From Cellulosimicrobium cellulans (lineage in GTDB: Bacteria; Actinomycetota; Actinomycetes; Actinomycetales; Cellulomonadaceae), in NCBI RefSeq assembly GCF_001722485.1, contig NZ_LWGL01000014.1:1-39442 (forward strand): 39,442 bases of DNA, written 5' to 3'. The number at the start of each line of letters is the position of its first letter. The stretch's first letter is position 1. Of the stretch, positions 17,152 to 26,576 are shown in pieces. A program made the position numbers and the translations under genes. A model generated the notes under the pieces. That model searched no databases, was not told the origin of the DNA, and saw nothing but the letters and a program-made list of their open reading frames with translations.

Positions 17152-18425
17152 CGCCCAGCCGGGACGACGCGCTCCTGAGGCTCGCCCGCGGGCTGCTGTA
17201 CCTGGGGCTGGCCCTCGTGTCGCTCATGGTGCTGCGGGTCGGGGAGGGCGTCACCGTCGGCGACGTCGTGCTGCTGGCGAGCCTCGTGCTCACCGCCCTC
17301 GCGGTCGGGCGGCCACGCACGCCGCACCCGTACGGCTCGGCGGCCCTCCCGCTCGCCCTCCTCGTCCTCGTCGGCGGGTGCCTCGCGACGGCGGGGTCGC
17401 CCGAGCCGGTGGACAGCCTCGCGAACCTGGCGCGCGTGCTCTACGTCGCGATCGTGCTGCCGTGGCAGTGCGCGGCCCTGCTCGACGACGCGCGACGCCT
17501 GTCCCGCGGGCTCGTCGCGCTCGGGGTCGGTGCCGCGCTCTGCTCGGTCGGGACGGTGGCGCAGTTCGTGCTCGGACCGACGGCGATCCCCGGCGGGACG
17601 GTGACCAGCGCGGGCCGCTACACCGGGTTCACCGGGCACGTCAGCGACACGGGCGCGATCGCCGCGCTCGCCGTGGTCGTCGGGATCTCGGGCCTCGGCC
17701 GCGGTCTCGGCGCGCTCCAGCAGGTGCTGCTCGTCGGCGTCGCGACGTCGGGGACCGTCGGGCTCGTCCTCAGCGGCAGCGTCAGCGGCATGCTCGCGGC
17801 GGTCGTCGGCACCGGAGCCCTTCTCCTGCTGCGCGGGCTGCCCGTGGGGCGGGTCGTCGCGGCGGGCGCGGTCGCGGGGGTCGCGCTCTGGTACGCCGGA
17901 GGGCTGCTCAGCGCGACGAGCGGCGCGCTCACGCCCCAGGAGCGGCTCCAGCAGGTCCTCGGGCTGTCCGGCGGCGACTCCTCGCTCAACACCTCGGCGT
18001 CCCGGTGGGACACGATCGTCGTCGGGTGGCGGCAGTTCCTCGCCGACCCGTGGACCGGGGCGGGGCTCGACACGCGGTCGTCGCTCGTCATCGAGTCGCT
18101 CGGCGTCCACAGCTTTCCCGTCGCGGCGCTCCACCAGGGCGGCCTGCTCTTCGCCGCCGGGATCGTGAGCTGCGTCGCCGTGGGGGTGCTCCGCGTCCGG
18201 CGCGTCGGGCGCCTCTCGGCCCTGCGCGCCCGCGTCTTCGCCGTCGCCGTCACCGCGGCCGCCTTCAGCCTCACGGCCCCGAGCCTGTACAACCGCTACC
18301 TGTGGGTGCCCGTCGCGCTCGCTGCGGCGGCCTCCGTGCTGCCGGAGGCACGCGCGGCCGAGGCGACGCAGGGGGTGCCCGACCGGCTCACCCGACCCCG
18401 TAGTGCCGCTCGAGCGCCGCGCTGA
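17148..18425 (+). CDS. Wzy-like O-antigen polymerase/ligase
   Basis: A 425-residue membrane protein with about 11 helices and the O-antigen ligase/polymerase layout: several short helices, then a large external loop (about 265-320, LTPQERLQQVLGLSGG through STSASRWDTIVVGWRQFLADPW), then GAGLDTRSS and the VHSFPVAALHQGGLLFA block. This is the PF04932-type pattern of Wzy polymerases, which link repeat units outside the membrane. GTGA overlaps the acyltransferase stop. Its last 38 bases overlap, tail to tail, the 3' end of the minus-strand glycosyltransferase. Confidence 0.85.
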   Translation: MTPSRDDALLRLARGLLYLGLALVSLMVLRVGEGVTVGDVVLLASLVLTALAVGRPRTPHPYGSAALPLALLVLVGGCLATAGSPEPVDSLANLARVLYVAIVLPWQCAALLDDARRLSRGLVALGVGAALCSVGTVAQFVLGPTAIPGGTVTSAGRYTGFTGHVSDTGAIAALAVVVGISGLGRGLGALQQVLLVGVATSGTVGLVLSGSVSGMLAAVVGTGALLLLRGLPVGRVVAAGAVAGVALWYAGGLLSATSGALTPQERLQQVLGLSGGDSSLNTSASRWDTIVVGWRQFLADPWTGAGLDTRSSLVIESLGVHSFPVAALHQGGLLFAAGIVSCVAVGVLRVRRVGRLSALRARVFAVAVTAAAFSLTAPSLYNRYLWVPVALAAAASVLPEARAAEATQGVPDRLTRPRSAARAPR

Positions 18426-19533
18426 CGGCGTCCATCGAGAACTCCTCCTCGGCGAGCCGGCGTGCGGACCGTCCCGCGGCGAGCCGCCGCTCCGGTGCGC
18501 GCAGCAGGTCGTCGAGCGAGCGCGCGAGATCGTCCGGACCCTCGCCGACGACGGCACCGGCACCCGCCCGGCGCACCGCCGCCGCGAGGCCGCACGTCTC
18601 CGTGACGACCACCGGCACCCCGCACGACATGGCCTCGAGCACGCTCATCGGGAACGGCTCGTCGACGGAGGGCAGCACGGAGAGCGCCGCCCGACGCAGG
18701 CGCTCCGCGGTGGCACCCGGCGGCAGGGCGCCCTCCCACGCGACCCTTTCCCGGACCGGTGGCGGCAGCGCGGCCACGGCCGCGCGGACGGCCGCCCCCT
18801 CGCCCTCGTCGGGGCCGACGAGCGTGAACCTGACGTCCGGGAACCGGGGGGCGAGCTCCGCGGCGGCCCGGACGAAGGTCACCGGGCGCTTGCGGGCGTG
18901 CAGCCGCGCGAGGAACAGGACCTCGACCGCGCCGTCCGGACGGTGCGCGGGCCCGGACGGCCCACCGGTGTCCGGCGGGACGCCGTTGACGAGCCGGTGG
19001 ACCGTCGCCGCGTCGCCGAAGAGCGTGCGCAGACCGTCCTCCTCGACGTCGGTGAGGGCGAGGCTCGCGCGCGCGGCACCGACCACGCGTCGCGTGAGCA
19101 GCCGGTCGAGCGGCCCCGCGAGCGGGTGCCGGCTCGGCATCACCATGCCGTGCGTCTGCGTGACGAGCGGGCGGCCCGACCGGGCCCACGCGCGGGCGGC
19201 CGGCAGGGTGACGAGGTCGCGGGCGAGGTGCACGTGGGCGACGTCGAAGTCGTGCGCCTCCTTCCGCAGCCAGCGGAGCATCGCGGGCGACGCGAGGCCG
19301 GCGAACCCCGTACCGGGGACGGCACGGAGTGCGGGGAAGGTCCGCACGGGAGCCCCGTCCCAGGTGGTGGGCGGCCGGTCGAACCCGGACGCCGCGGCGA
19401 CGAGGACCGCGTCGTGCCCGCGCTCGCGCAGCGCCCGCACCTGGTTCGTCGCCACCCGGACCGGCCCCCCGTAGGCGCCGTCGGGCGTGACGAGGGTCGC
19501 GACGTGCAGCACGCGCAGGCGACGGCGCGTCAT
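18388..19533 (-). CDS. Glycosyltransferase, GT4 family
   Basis: A 381-residue retaining GT-B transferase. The start VLHVATLVTPDGAYGGPVRV is the GT4 N-terminus with the G-GG loop; QTHGMVMPSRHPLAG is the HG motif. LFLARLHARKRPVTFVRAAA marks the donor domain, and PSVDEPFPMSVLEAMSCGV is a complete E-x7-E helix. ATG 19533 is chosen because it sits one base after the stop of the upstream acetyltransferase (TGAGATG); an earlier in-frame start reads only upstream gene sequence. It forms a two-gene minus-strand operon and converges on the polymerase gene, overlapping it by 38 bases. Confidence 0.9.
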   Translation of the reverse strand: MTRRRLRVLHVATLVTPDGAYGGPVRVATNQVRALRERGHDAVLVAAASGFDRPPTTWDGAPVRTFPALRAVPGTGFAGLASPAMLRWLRKEAHDFDVAHVHLARDLVTLPAARAWARSGRPLVTQTHGMVMPSRHPLAGPLDRLLTRRVVGAARASLALTDVEEDGLRTLFGDAATVHRLVNGVPPDTGGPSGPAHRPDGAVEVLFLARLHARKRPVTFVRAAAELAPRFPDVRFTLVGPDEGEGAAVRAAVAALPPPVRERVAWEGALPPGATAERLRRAALSVLPSVDEPFPMSVLEAMSCGVPVVVTETCGLAAAVRRAGAGAVVGEGPDDLARSLDDLLRAPERRLAAGRSARRLAEEEFSMDAVSAALERHYGVG

Positions 19534-19534
19534 C

Positions 19535-20101
19535 TCAGAACCGCCGCCGGTCGGACAGCGCGCGGCCGTCCCAGACTGCGCCGTCCGGGACCTCGCCACG
19601 GACGACGGACCCGGGCGTCGCGAGGGCCGACCGGCCGAAGGTCGTGCCGCCGAGGACGACGCACCGTGCGGTGACCCAGGTGCCCGCCCTCACGTGGACG
19701 GGGGCCGTGACGAGACCCATGTCGGTGCGGTGGCGGTGGCTCCCGGTCGTCACGAACGTGTCCTGGGAGAGCACGACGTCGTGCTCGATGCGGACCTCGT
19801 CCTGGTTGTGGATCCACACGCCCTCGCCGATCCAGCAGTTTGCCCCGACATGAAGCTTCCATGGGAACCGCACGCGGGTGCGCGGGCGGAAGACGACACC
19901 GTCGGCGATGTCCGCGCCGAACGCGCGCAGGACCGCGACCCGCAGGCGCGAGCTGATCTGCCAGGGGTTGCTCACGAGCAGCAGCTCGGCGATTCCCCAC
20001 AGGTACACGAGAAAGGCGGGTCGGTCCCACGACGACCGTTCTCCCGGGGCTTCCGCGAGCGGGACGACGGGAATTTCTCTGCGCGTAACATCCAATTTCA
20101 T
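19535..20101 (-). CDS. WcaF-like hexapeptide acetyltransferase
   Basis: A 188-residue left-handed beta-helix acetyltransferase of the WcaF (colanic acid) group, transferring acetyl from acetyl-CoA to a sugar on the cytoplasmic side. The distinctive run is WIGEGVWIHNQDEVRIEHDV followed by VLSQDTFVTTGSH, matching WcaF-type proteins with the catalytic His in GSH. Hexapeptide turns continue through VTARCVVLGGTTFGRSALA. A G-rich Shine-Dalgarno (GGGGGGCGG) abuts the ATG. It shares a 43-base divergent spacer with the WcaI-like gene. Confidence 0.88.
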   Translation of the reverse strand: MKLDVTRREIPVVPLAEAPGERSSWDRPAFLVYLWGIAELLLVSNPWQISSRLRVAVLRAFGADIADGVVFRPRTRVRFPWKLHVGANCWIGEGVWIHNQDEVRIEHDVVLSQDTFVTTGSHRHRTDMGLVTAPVHVRAGTWVTARCVVLGGTTFGRSALATPGSVVRGEVPDGAVWDGRALSDRRRF

Positions 20102-20133
20102 CCGCCCCCCAGCGCGATGACCGAGCCGTGGTT

Positions 20134-20139
20134 ATGGTG
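20134..20139 (+). promoter_or_regulatory. -10 element TATGGT, near-leaderless start
   Basis: TATGGT followed by five bases and the GTG at 20145, in the 43-bp divergent spacer. This predicts a leaderless or near-leaderless transcript for the second plus-strand block. Confidence 0.5.
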
Positions 20140-20144
20140 CTCGG

Positions 20145-21449
20145 GTGAAAGCCTCAGGACTGCGCGTTCTCGTGGTCGGCGCGAACTACTCTCCGGAACC
20201 TACCGGAAATGCGCCCTACACGTCGGGGTTGAGCCGTGCTCTCGCCACGCGCGGCGCGCACGTGCACGTCGTCACGACGTTCCCGCACTACCCCGAGTGG
20301 CGTGTGCGCGACGGGTACCGCGGCTGGTCGCGCCGCGAGGTCGTCGACGGCGTCGACGTCCTCAGGCTGCGGCACTACGTCCCGCGCACGCCGACCCCGG
20401 TGCGGCGGCTGCTGGCCGAGCTCAGCTTCGGCGTGCGGTCGGTGGCCGTGCACTGGCCCGACGCCGACGTCGTACTCCTCGTCTCACCCTCGCTGTTCTC
20501 CGCGTCCGTCGCGTCGGTCCGCCTGGCGCTGCAGCGCCGCGGACGTCGGGGAAGGCCGGGCGTGGTGCTGTGGACCCAGGACCTGTACTCGCTCGGCGTC
20601 GCCGAGACCGGCACGGCCGGTGGGTCCCTCGCCCGCGTCGTCGAGGACGTCGAGCGACGGGTCGCACGCGGCGCGGACGGGGTGGTGGCGATCCACGAGC
20701 GCTTCGCCGAGCACCTGAGGGGCACCCTGGGAGTCCCCGCCGAGGCGGTGCGCGTCGTGCGGAACTGGACGCACCTGCCGCCCGCCGAGGTCGTCGACAG
20801 GGCGGCCGTCCGCAGGGAGCTGGGCTGGGACGACGACGAGACGGTCGTGCTGCACGCGGGGAACCAGGGCGCCAAGCAGGGCCTGGAGAACGTCGTCGAC
20901 GCGGCCCGGCTCGCCGACCACCGGGGAAGCCGCGTGCGGTTCGTCCTGCTCGGCGACGGCAGCCGCCGTCGCGCGCTCGAGGCGGCGGCGGCGGGGACCC
21001 GGGCGATCCAGTTCCTCGACCCGCTCCCGGGCGACCGGTTCTCCGGGGCGCTGGGCGCGGCGGACGTGCTGCTCGTCAACGAGCTCGCCGGGCTGGCGGA
21101 GATGTCCGTGCCGAGCAAGCTCACCTCGTACTTCGACGCCGGGCGGCCGGTCCTCGCCGCGACGTCCGCCGGCTCGACGACCGCCCACGAGATCCAGGTG
21201 TCCGGCGGGGGAATCCGCGTGGACGCCGAGGAACCGGGCGCGCTCCTGGACGCCGTGCTCCGTCTCGCCGCCGATCCCTCGCGACGGCGTGCGCTGGGTG
21301 AGGCCGGGCGCCGGTACCGGCACGCGGTGCTCTCCGAGGGCGCCGCCGTCGACGCGTTCGAGGAGTGGCTGGTCGCGCACGCCGTGCAGGACGTGCGGCA
21401 GGAGCCCGGCAGGGGGGCAGCGCGACCCGCACCCGCTGCGTCCACGTAG
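20145..21449 (+). CDS. WcaI-like glycosyltransferase, GT4 family
   Basis: A 434-residue GT-B transferase resembling WcaI of colanic acid synthesis. The opening VLVVGANYSPEPTGNAPYTS is the characteristic YSPE-TG start. TFPHYPEW and LWTQDLYSLGVAETG are typical of this subgroup, and VVLHAGNQGAKQGLENVVDAA begins the donor domain. EMSVPSKLTSYFDAGRPVL takes the place of the E-x7-E helix, as in WcaI/Fuc4NAc-type relatives. A Pro/Ala-rich tail of about 20 residues ends the protein. The start is supported by a TATGGT element close upstream. Known relatives add fucose or glucose; this one's donor is not certain. Confidence 0.88.
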   Translation: MKASGLRVLVVGANYSPEPTGNAPYTSGLSRALATRGAHVHVVTTFPHYPEWRVRDGYRGWSRREVVDGVDVLRLRHYVPRTPTPVRRLLAELSFGVRSVAVHWPDADVVLLVSPSLFSASVASVRLALQRRGRRGRPGVVLWTQDLYSLGVAETGTAGGSLARVVEDVERRVARGADGVVAIHERFAEHLRGTLGVPAEAVRVVRNWTHLPPAEVVDRAAVRRELGWDDDETVVLHAGNQGAKQGLENVVDAARLADHRGSRVRFVLLGDGSRRRALEAAAAGTRAIQFLDPLPGDRFSGALGAADVLLVNELAGLAEMSVPSKLTSYFDAGRPVLAATSAGSTTAHEIQVSGGGIRVDAEEPGALLDAVLRLAADPSRRRALGEAGRRYRHAVLSEGAAVDAFEEWLVAHAVQDVRQEPGRGAARPAPAAST

Positions 21450-21494
21450 ACCGCAACGACCGCGCGGCCGCGCCGCGCACCACAGGGGGCACAC

Positions 21495-22526
21495 ATGAAG
21501 AAGAAGGCACTGATCTCGGGCATCACCGGCCAGGACGGGTCGTACCTCGCGGAGCTGCTGCTGCTCAAGGGGTACGAGGTCCACGGGCTGATCCGGCGCG
21601 CGTCGACCTTCAACACGGCGCGCATCGAGCACCTCTACCAGGACCCGCACGAGGACGACGCGCGCCTGTTCCTCCACTACGCGGACCTCTCCGACGGCGC
21701 GCGGCTCGTGACCTTGCTGTCGCAGATCAACCCCGACGAGGTCTACAACCTCGCGGCGCAGTCGCACGTGCGCGTGTCGTTCGACGAGCCGGAGCACACC
21801 GCCGACACGACCGGGACCGGGGCGATCCGCCTCCTCGAGGCCGTCCGCCTCGCCGGGATCGAGACGCGCTACTACCAGGCGTCGTCGTCCGAGCTGTACG
21901 GCGCGACGCCGCCGCCGCAGGACGAGACGACACCCTTCCACCCCCGGTCGCCGTACGCCGCGGCCAAGCTCTACGCGTACTGGATCACGCGCAACTACCG
22001 GGAGGCGTACGACCTCTTCGCGGTCAACGGCATCCTGTTCAACCACGAGTCGCCACGCCGGGGCGAGACCTTCGTGACGCGCAAGATCACGCGAGCGGTG
22101 GCAGCCATCCAGGCCGGCCGGCAGGAGCACCTGTACATGGGCAACCTCGACGCGGTCCGCGACTGGGGGTACGCCGCGGAGTACGTCGAGGGCATGTGGC
22201 GCATGCTGCAGGCGGACGAGCCGGACGACTACGTGCTGGCGACAGGGATCGGCATGACCGTGCGCGACTTCCTCGAGGTGTCGTTCTCGCACGTGGGCCT
22301 GGACTGGAAGGACCACGTGCGCTTCGACGAGCGCTACCTGCGGCCGACGGAGGTCGACGCGCTCATCGGCGACCCGAGCAAGGCGCACGCGGACCTCGGG
22401 TGGAAGCCGAGCGTCGACGGTCGCGAGCTCGCCCGCATCATGGTGGAGGCGGACGTCGAGGCGCTCGAGCACGCCGGGTCGCCGTGGATCGACCACGTCG
22501 CGCTCGCCACCTGGGACGCCGCGTGA
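21495..22526 (+). CDS. gmd: GDP-mannose 4,6-dehydratase
   Basis: Converts GDP-D-mannose to GDP-4-keto-6-deoxy-D-mannose, the first step to GDP-L-fucose. It is a 343-residue extended SDR enzyme. The dinucleotide fold is GITGQDGSY (Gly9, 12, 15), the substrate loop [15 protein letters not shown], and the catalytic residues lie in QASSSELYG and Tyr154-x3-Lys158 (YAAAK). [19 protein letters not shown] is the signature GDP-mannose-binding segment. A GGGGG Shine-Dalgarno precedes the ATG. The next gene, GDP-fucose synthase, overlaps as GTGA, so the pathway pair is co-translated. No mannose-1-phosphate guanylyltransferase is in the window, so GDP-mannose must come from elsewhere. Confidence 0.97.
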   Translation: MKKKALISGITGQDGSYLAELLLLKGYEVHGLIRRASTFNTARIEHLYQDPHEDDARLFLHYADLSDGARLVTLLSQINPDEVYNLAAQSHVRVSFDEPEHTADTTGTGAIRLLEAVRLAGIETRYYQASSSELYGATPPPQDETTPFHPRSPYAAAKLYAYWITRNYREAYDLFAVNGILFNHESPRRGETFVTRKITRAVAAIQAGRQEHLYMGNLDAVRDWGYAAEYVEGMWRMLQADEPDDYVLATGIGMTVRDFLEVSFSHVGLDWKDHVRFDERYLRPTEVDALIGDPSKAHADLGWKPSVDGRELARIMVEADVEALEHAGSPWIDHVALATWDAA

Positions 22527-23512
22527 CGGGCGCCGACGAGAGGGACCTCGTCGCGTACACGCCCGCGCCGCTCGACCGGGACGCCACGTTCTACGTCGCG
22601 GGCCACCGAGGGCTGGTCGGTTCGGCGATCTGGCGGCGGCTGGAGGCGGCGGGCTTCGGGCGGCTCCTCGGGCGCACGTCCGGAGAGCTCGACCTCACCG
22701 ACCGTGCCGCCGTGCACGACTTCTTCCGCGAGCACCGGCCGCGTTACGTCGTGCTCGCCGCCGCGAAGGTGGGCGGCATCCTGGCGAACGCCACGTACCC
22801 GGTGGACTTCCTCAGCGAGAACCTGCGGATCCAGGTCAACGTGCTCGACGCGGCGCGGACGTACGAGGTGGAGCGGCTGCTGTTCCTCGGCTCGTCGTGC
22901 ATCTACCCGCGCCTCGCGCCGCAGCCGATCGTCGAGGAATCGCTGCTGACCGGGCCCCTGGAACCGACGAACGACGCGTACGCGATCGCCAAGATCGCCG
23001 GCATCCTCCACGTCCAGGCGGTGCGGCGCCAGGACGGGCTGCCGTGGATCTCTGCGATGCCGACCAACCTCTACGGCCCCGGCGACAACTTCTCGCCGGA
23101 CGGGTCGCACGTCCTGCCCGCGCTGGTCCGGCGTTACGACGAGGCCGCCCGCTCGGGTGCCACGAGCGTCACCAACTGGGGGACTGGCACCCCGCGGCGC
23201 GAGCTCCTCCACAGCGACGACATGGCCGACGCGTGCCTGCACCTGCTGGAGCACTACGACGGCCCGGTGCAGGTCAACGTGGGGACGGGGACGGACCTGA
23301 CGATCCGGGAGATCGCGGAGACGGTGGCGGACGTCATCGGGTTCACCGGCGAGACGCGGTGGGACGCGTCGCGGCCCGACGGGACGCCGCGCAAGGTCCT
23401 CGACGTGTCTCGGCTGCGGTCCACGGGATGGCAGGCGCGCACCGGGCTGCGCGACGGGATCGAGCGCACGGTGCGCTGGTACCGCGAGCATGCCCTGGAG
23501 CTGCGCCGATGA
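22523..23512 (+). CDS. fcl: GDP-L-fucose synthase
   Basis: A 3,5-epimerase/4-reductase that turns the Gmd product into GDP-L-fucose with NADPH. The 329-residue protein has GHRGLVG (Gly27, 30, 33), the [11 protein letters not shown] segment, LGSSCIYPR with the catalytic Ser, and [11 protein letters not shown] with Tyr153 and Lys157. [12 protein letters not shown] and the [12 protein letters not shown] block are also canonical. It has about 20 extra N-terminal residues before [11 protein letters not shown]; the GTG at 22523 is kept because it gives the 4-base overlap with gmd. Also known as WcaG/GMER. Confidence 0.96.
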   Translation: MTGADERDLVAYTPAPLDRDATFYVAGHRGLVGSAIWRRLEAAGFGRLLGRTSGELDLTDRAAVHDFFREHRPRYVVLAAAKVGGILANATYPVDFLSENLRIQVNVLDAARTYEVERLLFLGSSCIYPRLAPQPIVEESLLTGPLEPTNDAYAIAKIAGILHVQAVRRQDGLPWISAMPTNLYGPGDNFSPDGSHVLPALVRRYDEAARSGATSVTNWGTGTPRRELLHSDDMADACLHLLEHYDGPVQVNVGTGTDLTIREIAETVADVIGFTGETRWDASRPDGTPRKVLDVSRLRSTGWQARTGLRDGIERTVRWYREHALELRR

Positions 23513-23600
23513 CGGCGGCGCTCGCGGGCGCACGAGGGCTGTGGAAGATTGGGCCGGACGTGGCCGGTTCAGGGGGAGCTGGGCACGTGAGGGGGCGTCG

Positions 23601-25187
23601 ATGGACCTGAAGGACTACCTGACCCTGCTGCGCAAGAGGTGGGTCACCGTCGCCGTGCTCGGCGTCGTGGGGGTGCTCGTCGCCGCCGTGCACGTGCTCG
23701 CGACGACGCCCACGTATTCGGCGCGGTCGCAGGTCTACGTGTCGGTGCAGGGCTCGGACAGCACCACCGACCTGCTGCAGGGCTCGAACTTCACCGTCCG
23801 CCAGGTGAAGTCCTACACGGAGCTCGTCACGACGCCCCGGGTCCTCGACCCCGTCATCGAGGAGCTCGGACTCACCGACACGGCGACCGGTCTCGCGGAG
23901 CGTGTGCGCGCGGACTCCCCGGTCGACACGTCGCTCATCACGATCACGGCGTCGGACGGGTCGGCCGCGCTCGCGGCGGACATCGCGGACACGGTGGCCG
24001 CGTCCCTCGCCGAGATCGTCGGAGAGCTCGAGACACCGGCGGGGGGTGGTGACTCGCCGGTCCAGATCAGCACGGTGCGGTCCGCGACCGTGCCCGTCGA
24101 GCCGTCGTCGCCGAACGTCCGGCTCGACCTGGCGCTCGGCCTCGTCGTCGGGCTGGCGCTCGGCGTGGGGCTGGCCGTCGCGCGCGAGCTCCTCGACACC
24201 CGCGTCCGCTCCGCGGCCGACGTGGAGGCGATCACGGACGCGCCCGTGCTCGGCACGATCGGCTACGAGGCCGACGCGCCGGAGCACCCGCTCATCGTGC
24301 AGGAGTCGCCGCAGGCGCTTCGTGCGGAGGCGTTCCGCCGTCTCCGCACGAATCTGCAGTTCCTCGACCTGGGCGAGCGGGCCCGGACCTTCGTCATGAC
24401 GTCGGCGCTCCCCGCCGAGGGAAAGACGACGACGAGCATCAACCTCGCGATCACCCTCGCGGACGCGGGCCAGCGTGTCGTGCTCGTCGACGCGGACCTG
24501 CGCCGCCCGTCCGTCGCGAAGTACATGGGGATCGAGGGGTCCGTCGGGCTCACCACGGTCCTCATCGGGAAGGTCGAGCTGCACGACGCGGTCCAGCCGT
24601 GGGGGAGCAGCATGCTCGACGTCGTCGCCGCGGGGCAGATCCCGCCGAACCCGAGCGAGCTCCTCGGGTCCGACGCGATGTCGGCGCTCGTCGAGCGGCT
24701 CGGGAAGGAGTACGACGTCGTGGTCATCGACACGCCGCCGCTCCTGCCGGTGACGGACGCCGCGATCCTCGCGCGGCGGACGGGCGGGGCGATCCTCGTC
24801 AGCGGCGTCGGGACCATCCAGCGCCAGCACGTCGCAGGCGCCGTCGCGGCGCTCGACACGGTCGGGGCCCGTCTGCTCGGGGTGGTCCTCAACCGTGTCC
24901 CGCTCAAGGGGCCGGGTGCGAGCGCGTACGGCTACTCCTACTACGAGTACTCGAGCAGGCCCGTGGAGCCGAGCCGACGGCGCAGGAGTCCCGCCCACGG
25001 GAGCCGGCGCGGCGGGGGACTGCTCCGACGCGGGCGGTCCGCCGGCACGGCACCGGTCCCGCAGGAGCCGTCCGCGCCCGTCCCGCCGCCGCCCGTCGTG
25101 CCCGTGGAGTCTCCCGTGCCCGCCGGGACGGGACCGGGCCGCACGACGTCCTTCGACGACGTCGTGGCGCCTCGCGACGGCGGCTGA
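23601..25187 (+). CDS. Fused Wzz chain-length regulator / BY-type tyrosine kinase
   Basis: A 528-residue polysaccharide co-polymerase with cytoplasmic bacterial tyrosine kinase, controlling chain length and export. The Wzz part has MDLKDYLTLLRKRW, a first membrane helix (about 15-35), an external domain and a second helix (about 175-195). The kinase has Walker A (SALPAEGKTTTS, Lys275), A' (VVLVDADLRRP) and B (VVVIDTPP). A Tyr cluster, YGYSYYEY (443-450), is the likely autophosphorylation site, but it is followed by a 78-residue Arg/Pro-rich tail rather than ending the protein. ATG 23601 fits family length and has a GAGGGGG Shine-Dalgarno. No partner phosphatase gene is visible here. Confidence 0.94.
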   Translation: MDLKDYLTLLRKRWVTVAVLGVVGVLVAAVHVLATTPTYSARSQVYVSVQGSDSTTDLLQGSNFTVRQVKSYTELVTTPRVLDPVIEELGLTDTATGLAERVRADSPVDTSLITITASDGSAALAADIADTVAASLAEIVGELETPAGGGDSPVQISTVRSATVPVEPSSPNVRLDLALGLVVGLALGVGLAVARELLDTRVRSAADVEAITDAPVLGTIGYEADAPEHPLIVQESPQALRAEAFRRLRTNLQFLDLGERARTFVMTSALPAEGKTTTSINLAITLADAGQRVVLVDADLRRPSVAKYMGIEGSVGLTTVLIGKVELHDAVQPWGSSMLDVVAAGQIPPNPSELLGSDAMSALVERLGKEYDVVVIDTPPLLPVTDAAILARRTGGAILVSGVGTIQRQHVAGAVAALDTVGARLLGVVLNRVPLKGPGASAYGYSYYEYSSRPVEPSRRRRSPAHGSRRGGGLLRRGRSAGTAPVPQEPSAPVPPPPVVPVESPVPAGTGPGRTTSFDDVVAPRDGG

Positions 25188-25207
25188 CGCCGGCACGGCA
25201 CCGCGGA

Positions 25208-25231
25208 CCGCGGCCGGTCGGCAGGCCGCGG
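25208..25231 (+). other. Small hairpin in the ugd leader
   Basis: CCGCGGCC (25208-25215) pairs with GGCCGCGG (25224-25231) across an 8-base loop, in the 72-bp spacer between the kinase and ugd and 28 bases before the ATG. It could be a weak attenuator or processing site. Confidence 0.35.
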
Positions 25232-25259
25232 CGGACACCATCCACGCCAGGGGGACAGG

Positions 25260-26576
25260 ATGAGGATCTCGGTCATCGGCTGCGGCTACCTCGGCGCGGT
25301 GCACGCGGCGTGCATGGCGACGCTCGGGCACGACGTCGTCGGCGTGGACGTCGACGCGGGCAAGGTCGACGCGCTCGCCCACGGGCGCGCACCGTTCTAC
25401 GAGCCCGGGCTGCAGGAGCTGCTCGCCGACGCGGTGTCCGCCGGGCGACTCGAGTTCACGACGGACCCGTCGAGGTCCGCGGGCGCCGACGTCCACTTCC
25501 TCTGCGTCGGCACGCCGCAGCGCGTGGACTCCTACGCGGCGGACCTCACGTTCGTCGACGCGGCGTTCCGTGCGCTGCTGGCGTCGGTCCGGCCGGGGGA
25601 CGTCGTGGTCGGCAAGTCGACGGTGCCCGTCGGGACGGCCGGACGCCTCGCGGACGAGCTCGCGGCGCACGAGCCGGGTGCCGTCCTGGTGTGGAACCCG
25701 GAGTTCCTCCGCGAGGGGTTCGCCGTCGAGGACACGCTGCGCCCCGACCGCCTCGTCTACGGCGTGCCGGACGGCGAGCGCGGCAGGCGCGCGGTGGAGG
25801 TCCTCGACGCGGTGTACGCGGCGCCGATCGACGAGGGGACGCCGCGGATGGTCACCGACCGGCCGACGGCCGAGCTGGTCAAGGTCGCCGCCAACTCCTT
25901 CCTGGCGACGAAGATCTCGTTCATCAACGCGATGGCCGAGCTGTGCGAGGTGGCGGGCGGCGACGTCACGCAGCTGGCCGACGCGATCGGCCTCGACGAG
26001 CGCATCGGTCGGCGCTTCCTCAACGCGGGCCTCGGGTTCGGGGGCGGCTGCCTGCCGAAGGACATCCGGGCGTTCATGGCCCGTGCCGAGGAGCTGCACG
26101 CCGACCCAGCGGTGAGCTTCCTGCGCGAGGTCGACTCCATCAACATGCGGCGGCGCGAGCGCATGGTCGACCTCACGGTGGGCGTGCTCGACGGCCGCCC
26201 GCTCGCCGGCGCCCGGATCGCGGTCCTCGGTGCGGCGTTCAAGCCCGAGAGCGACGACGTGCGCGACTCGCCCGCGCTCGACGTGGCGCAACGCCTGCAC
26301 GACCGCAGCGCACGCGTCGTCGTCACCGACCCGCAGGCGCTGCCCACCGCGCGGCGCCGGGCACCGCAGCTGCGCTACGCGGACACGGTCGAGGAAGCCG
26401 TCGACGGCGTGGACGCCGTGCTCCTCCTCACCGAGTGGCGCGAGTACCGCGAGCTCGACCCGGGCAAGCTGTACGGCCTCGTGGCGTCCCCGCGGGTCGT
26501 CGACGGCCGCAACGCCCTCGACGCGGCGGCGTGGCGCGAGGCCGGCTGGACGTACCGGGCGCTGGGGCGGCCGTGA
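25260..26576 (+). CDS. ugd: UDP-glucose 6-dehydrogenase
   Basis: Oxidises UDP-glucose to UDP-glucuronate with two NAD+, giving the acidic sugar for the polymer. It is a 438-residue member of the UDP-glucose/GDP-mannose dehydrogenase family. Seen are the NAD fold MRISVIGCGYLGAVHA, KSTVPVGTA, NPEFLREGFAVED, the catalytic Cys264 and Lys267 in GFGGGCLPKDI, and the C-terminal GAAFKPESDDVRDSPAL. An AGGGGGAC Shine-Dalgarno supports the ATG. GDP-mannose or UDP-ManNAc dehydrogenation cannot be fully excluded, but the sequence is closest to the UDP-glucose enzymes. It ends in a GTGA overlap with a lipoprotein gene. Confidence 0.92.
   Translation: MRISVIGCGYLGAVHAACMATLGHDVVGVDVDAGKVDALAHGRAPFYEPGLQELLADAVSAGRLEFTTDPSRSAGADVHFLCVGTPQRVDSYAADLTFVDAAFRALLASVRPGDVVVGKSTVPVGTAGRLADELAAHEPGAVLVWNPEFLREGFAVEDTLRPDRLVYGVPDGERGRRAVEVLDAVYAAPIDEGTPRMVTDRPTAELVKVAANSFLATKISFINAMAELCEVAGGDVTQLADAIGLDERIGRRFLNAGLGFGGGCLPKDIRAFMARAEELHADPAVSFLREVDSINMRRRERMVDLTVGVLDGRPLAGARIAVLGAAFKPESDDVRDSPALDVAQRLHDRSARVVVTDPQALPTARRRAPQLRYADTVEEAVDGVDAVLLLTEWREYRELDPGKLYGLVASPRVVDGRNALDAAAWREAGWTYRALGRP

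Noticed and set aside
20030-20240. Local drop in GC with unusual codons at the acetyltransferase/WcaI-like start region (similar at 16070-16330)
   Set aside because: Too short to claim foreign origin; reduced GC around translation starts and promoters is common in high-GC genomes.
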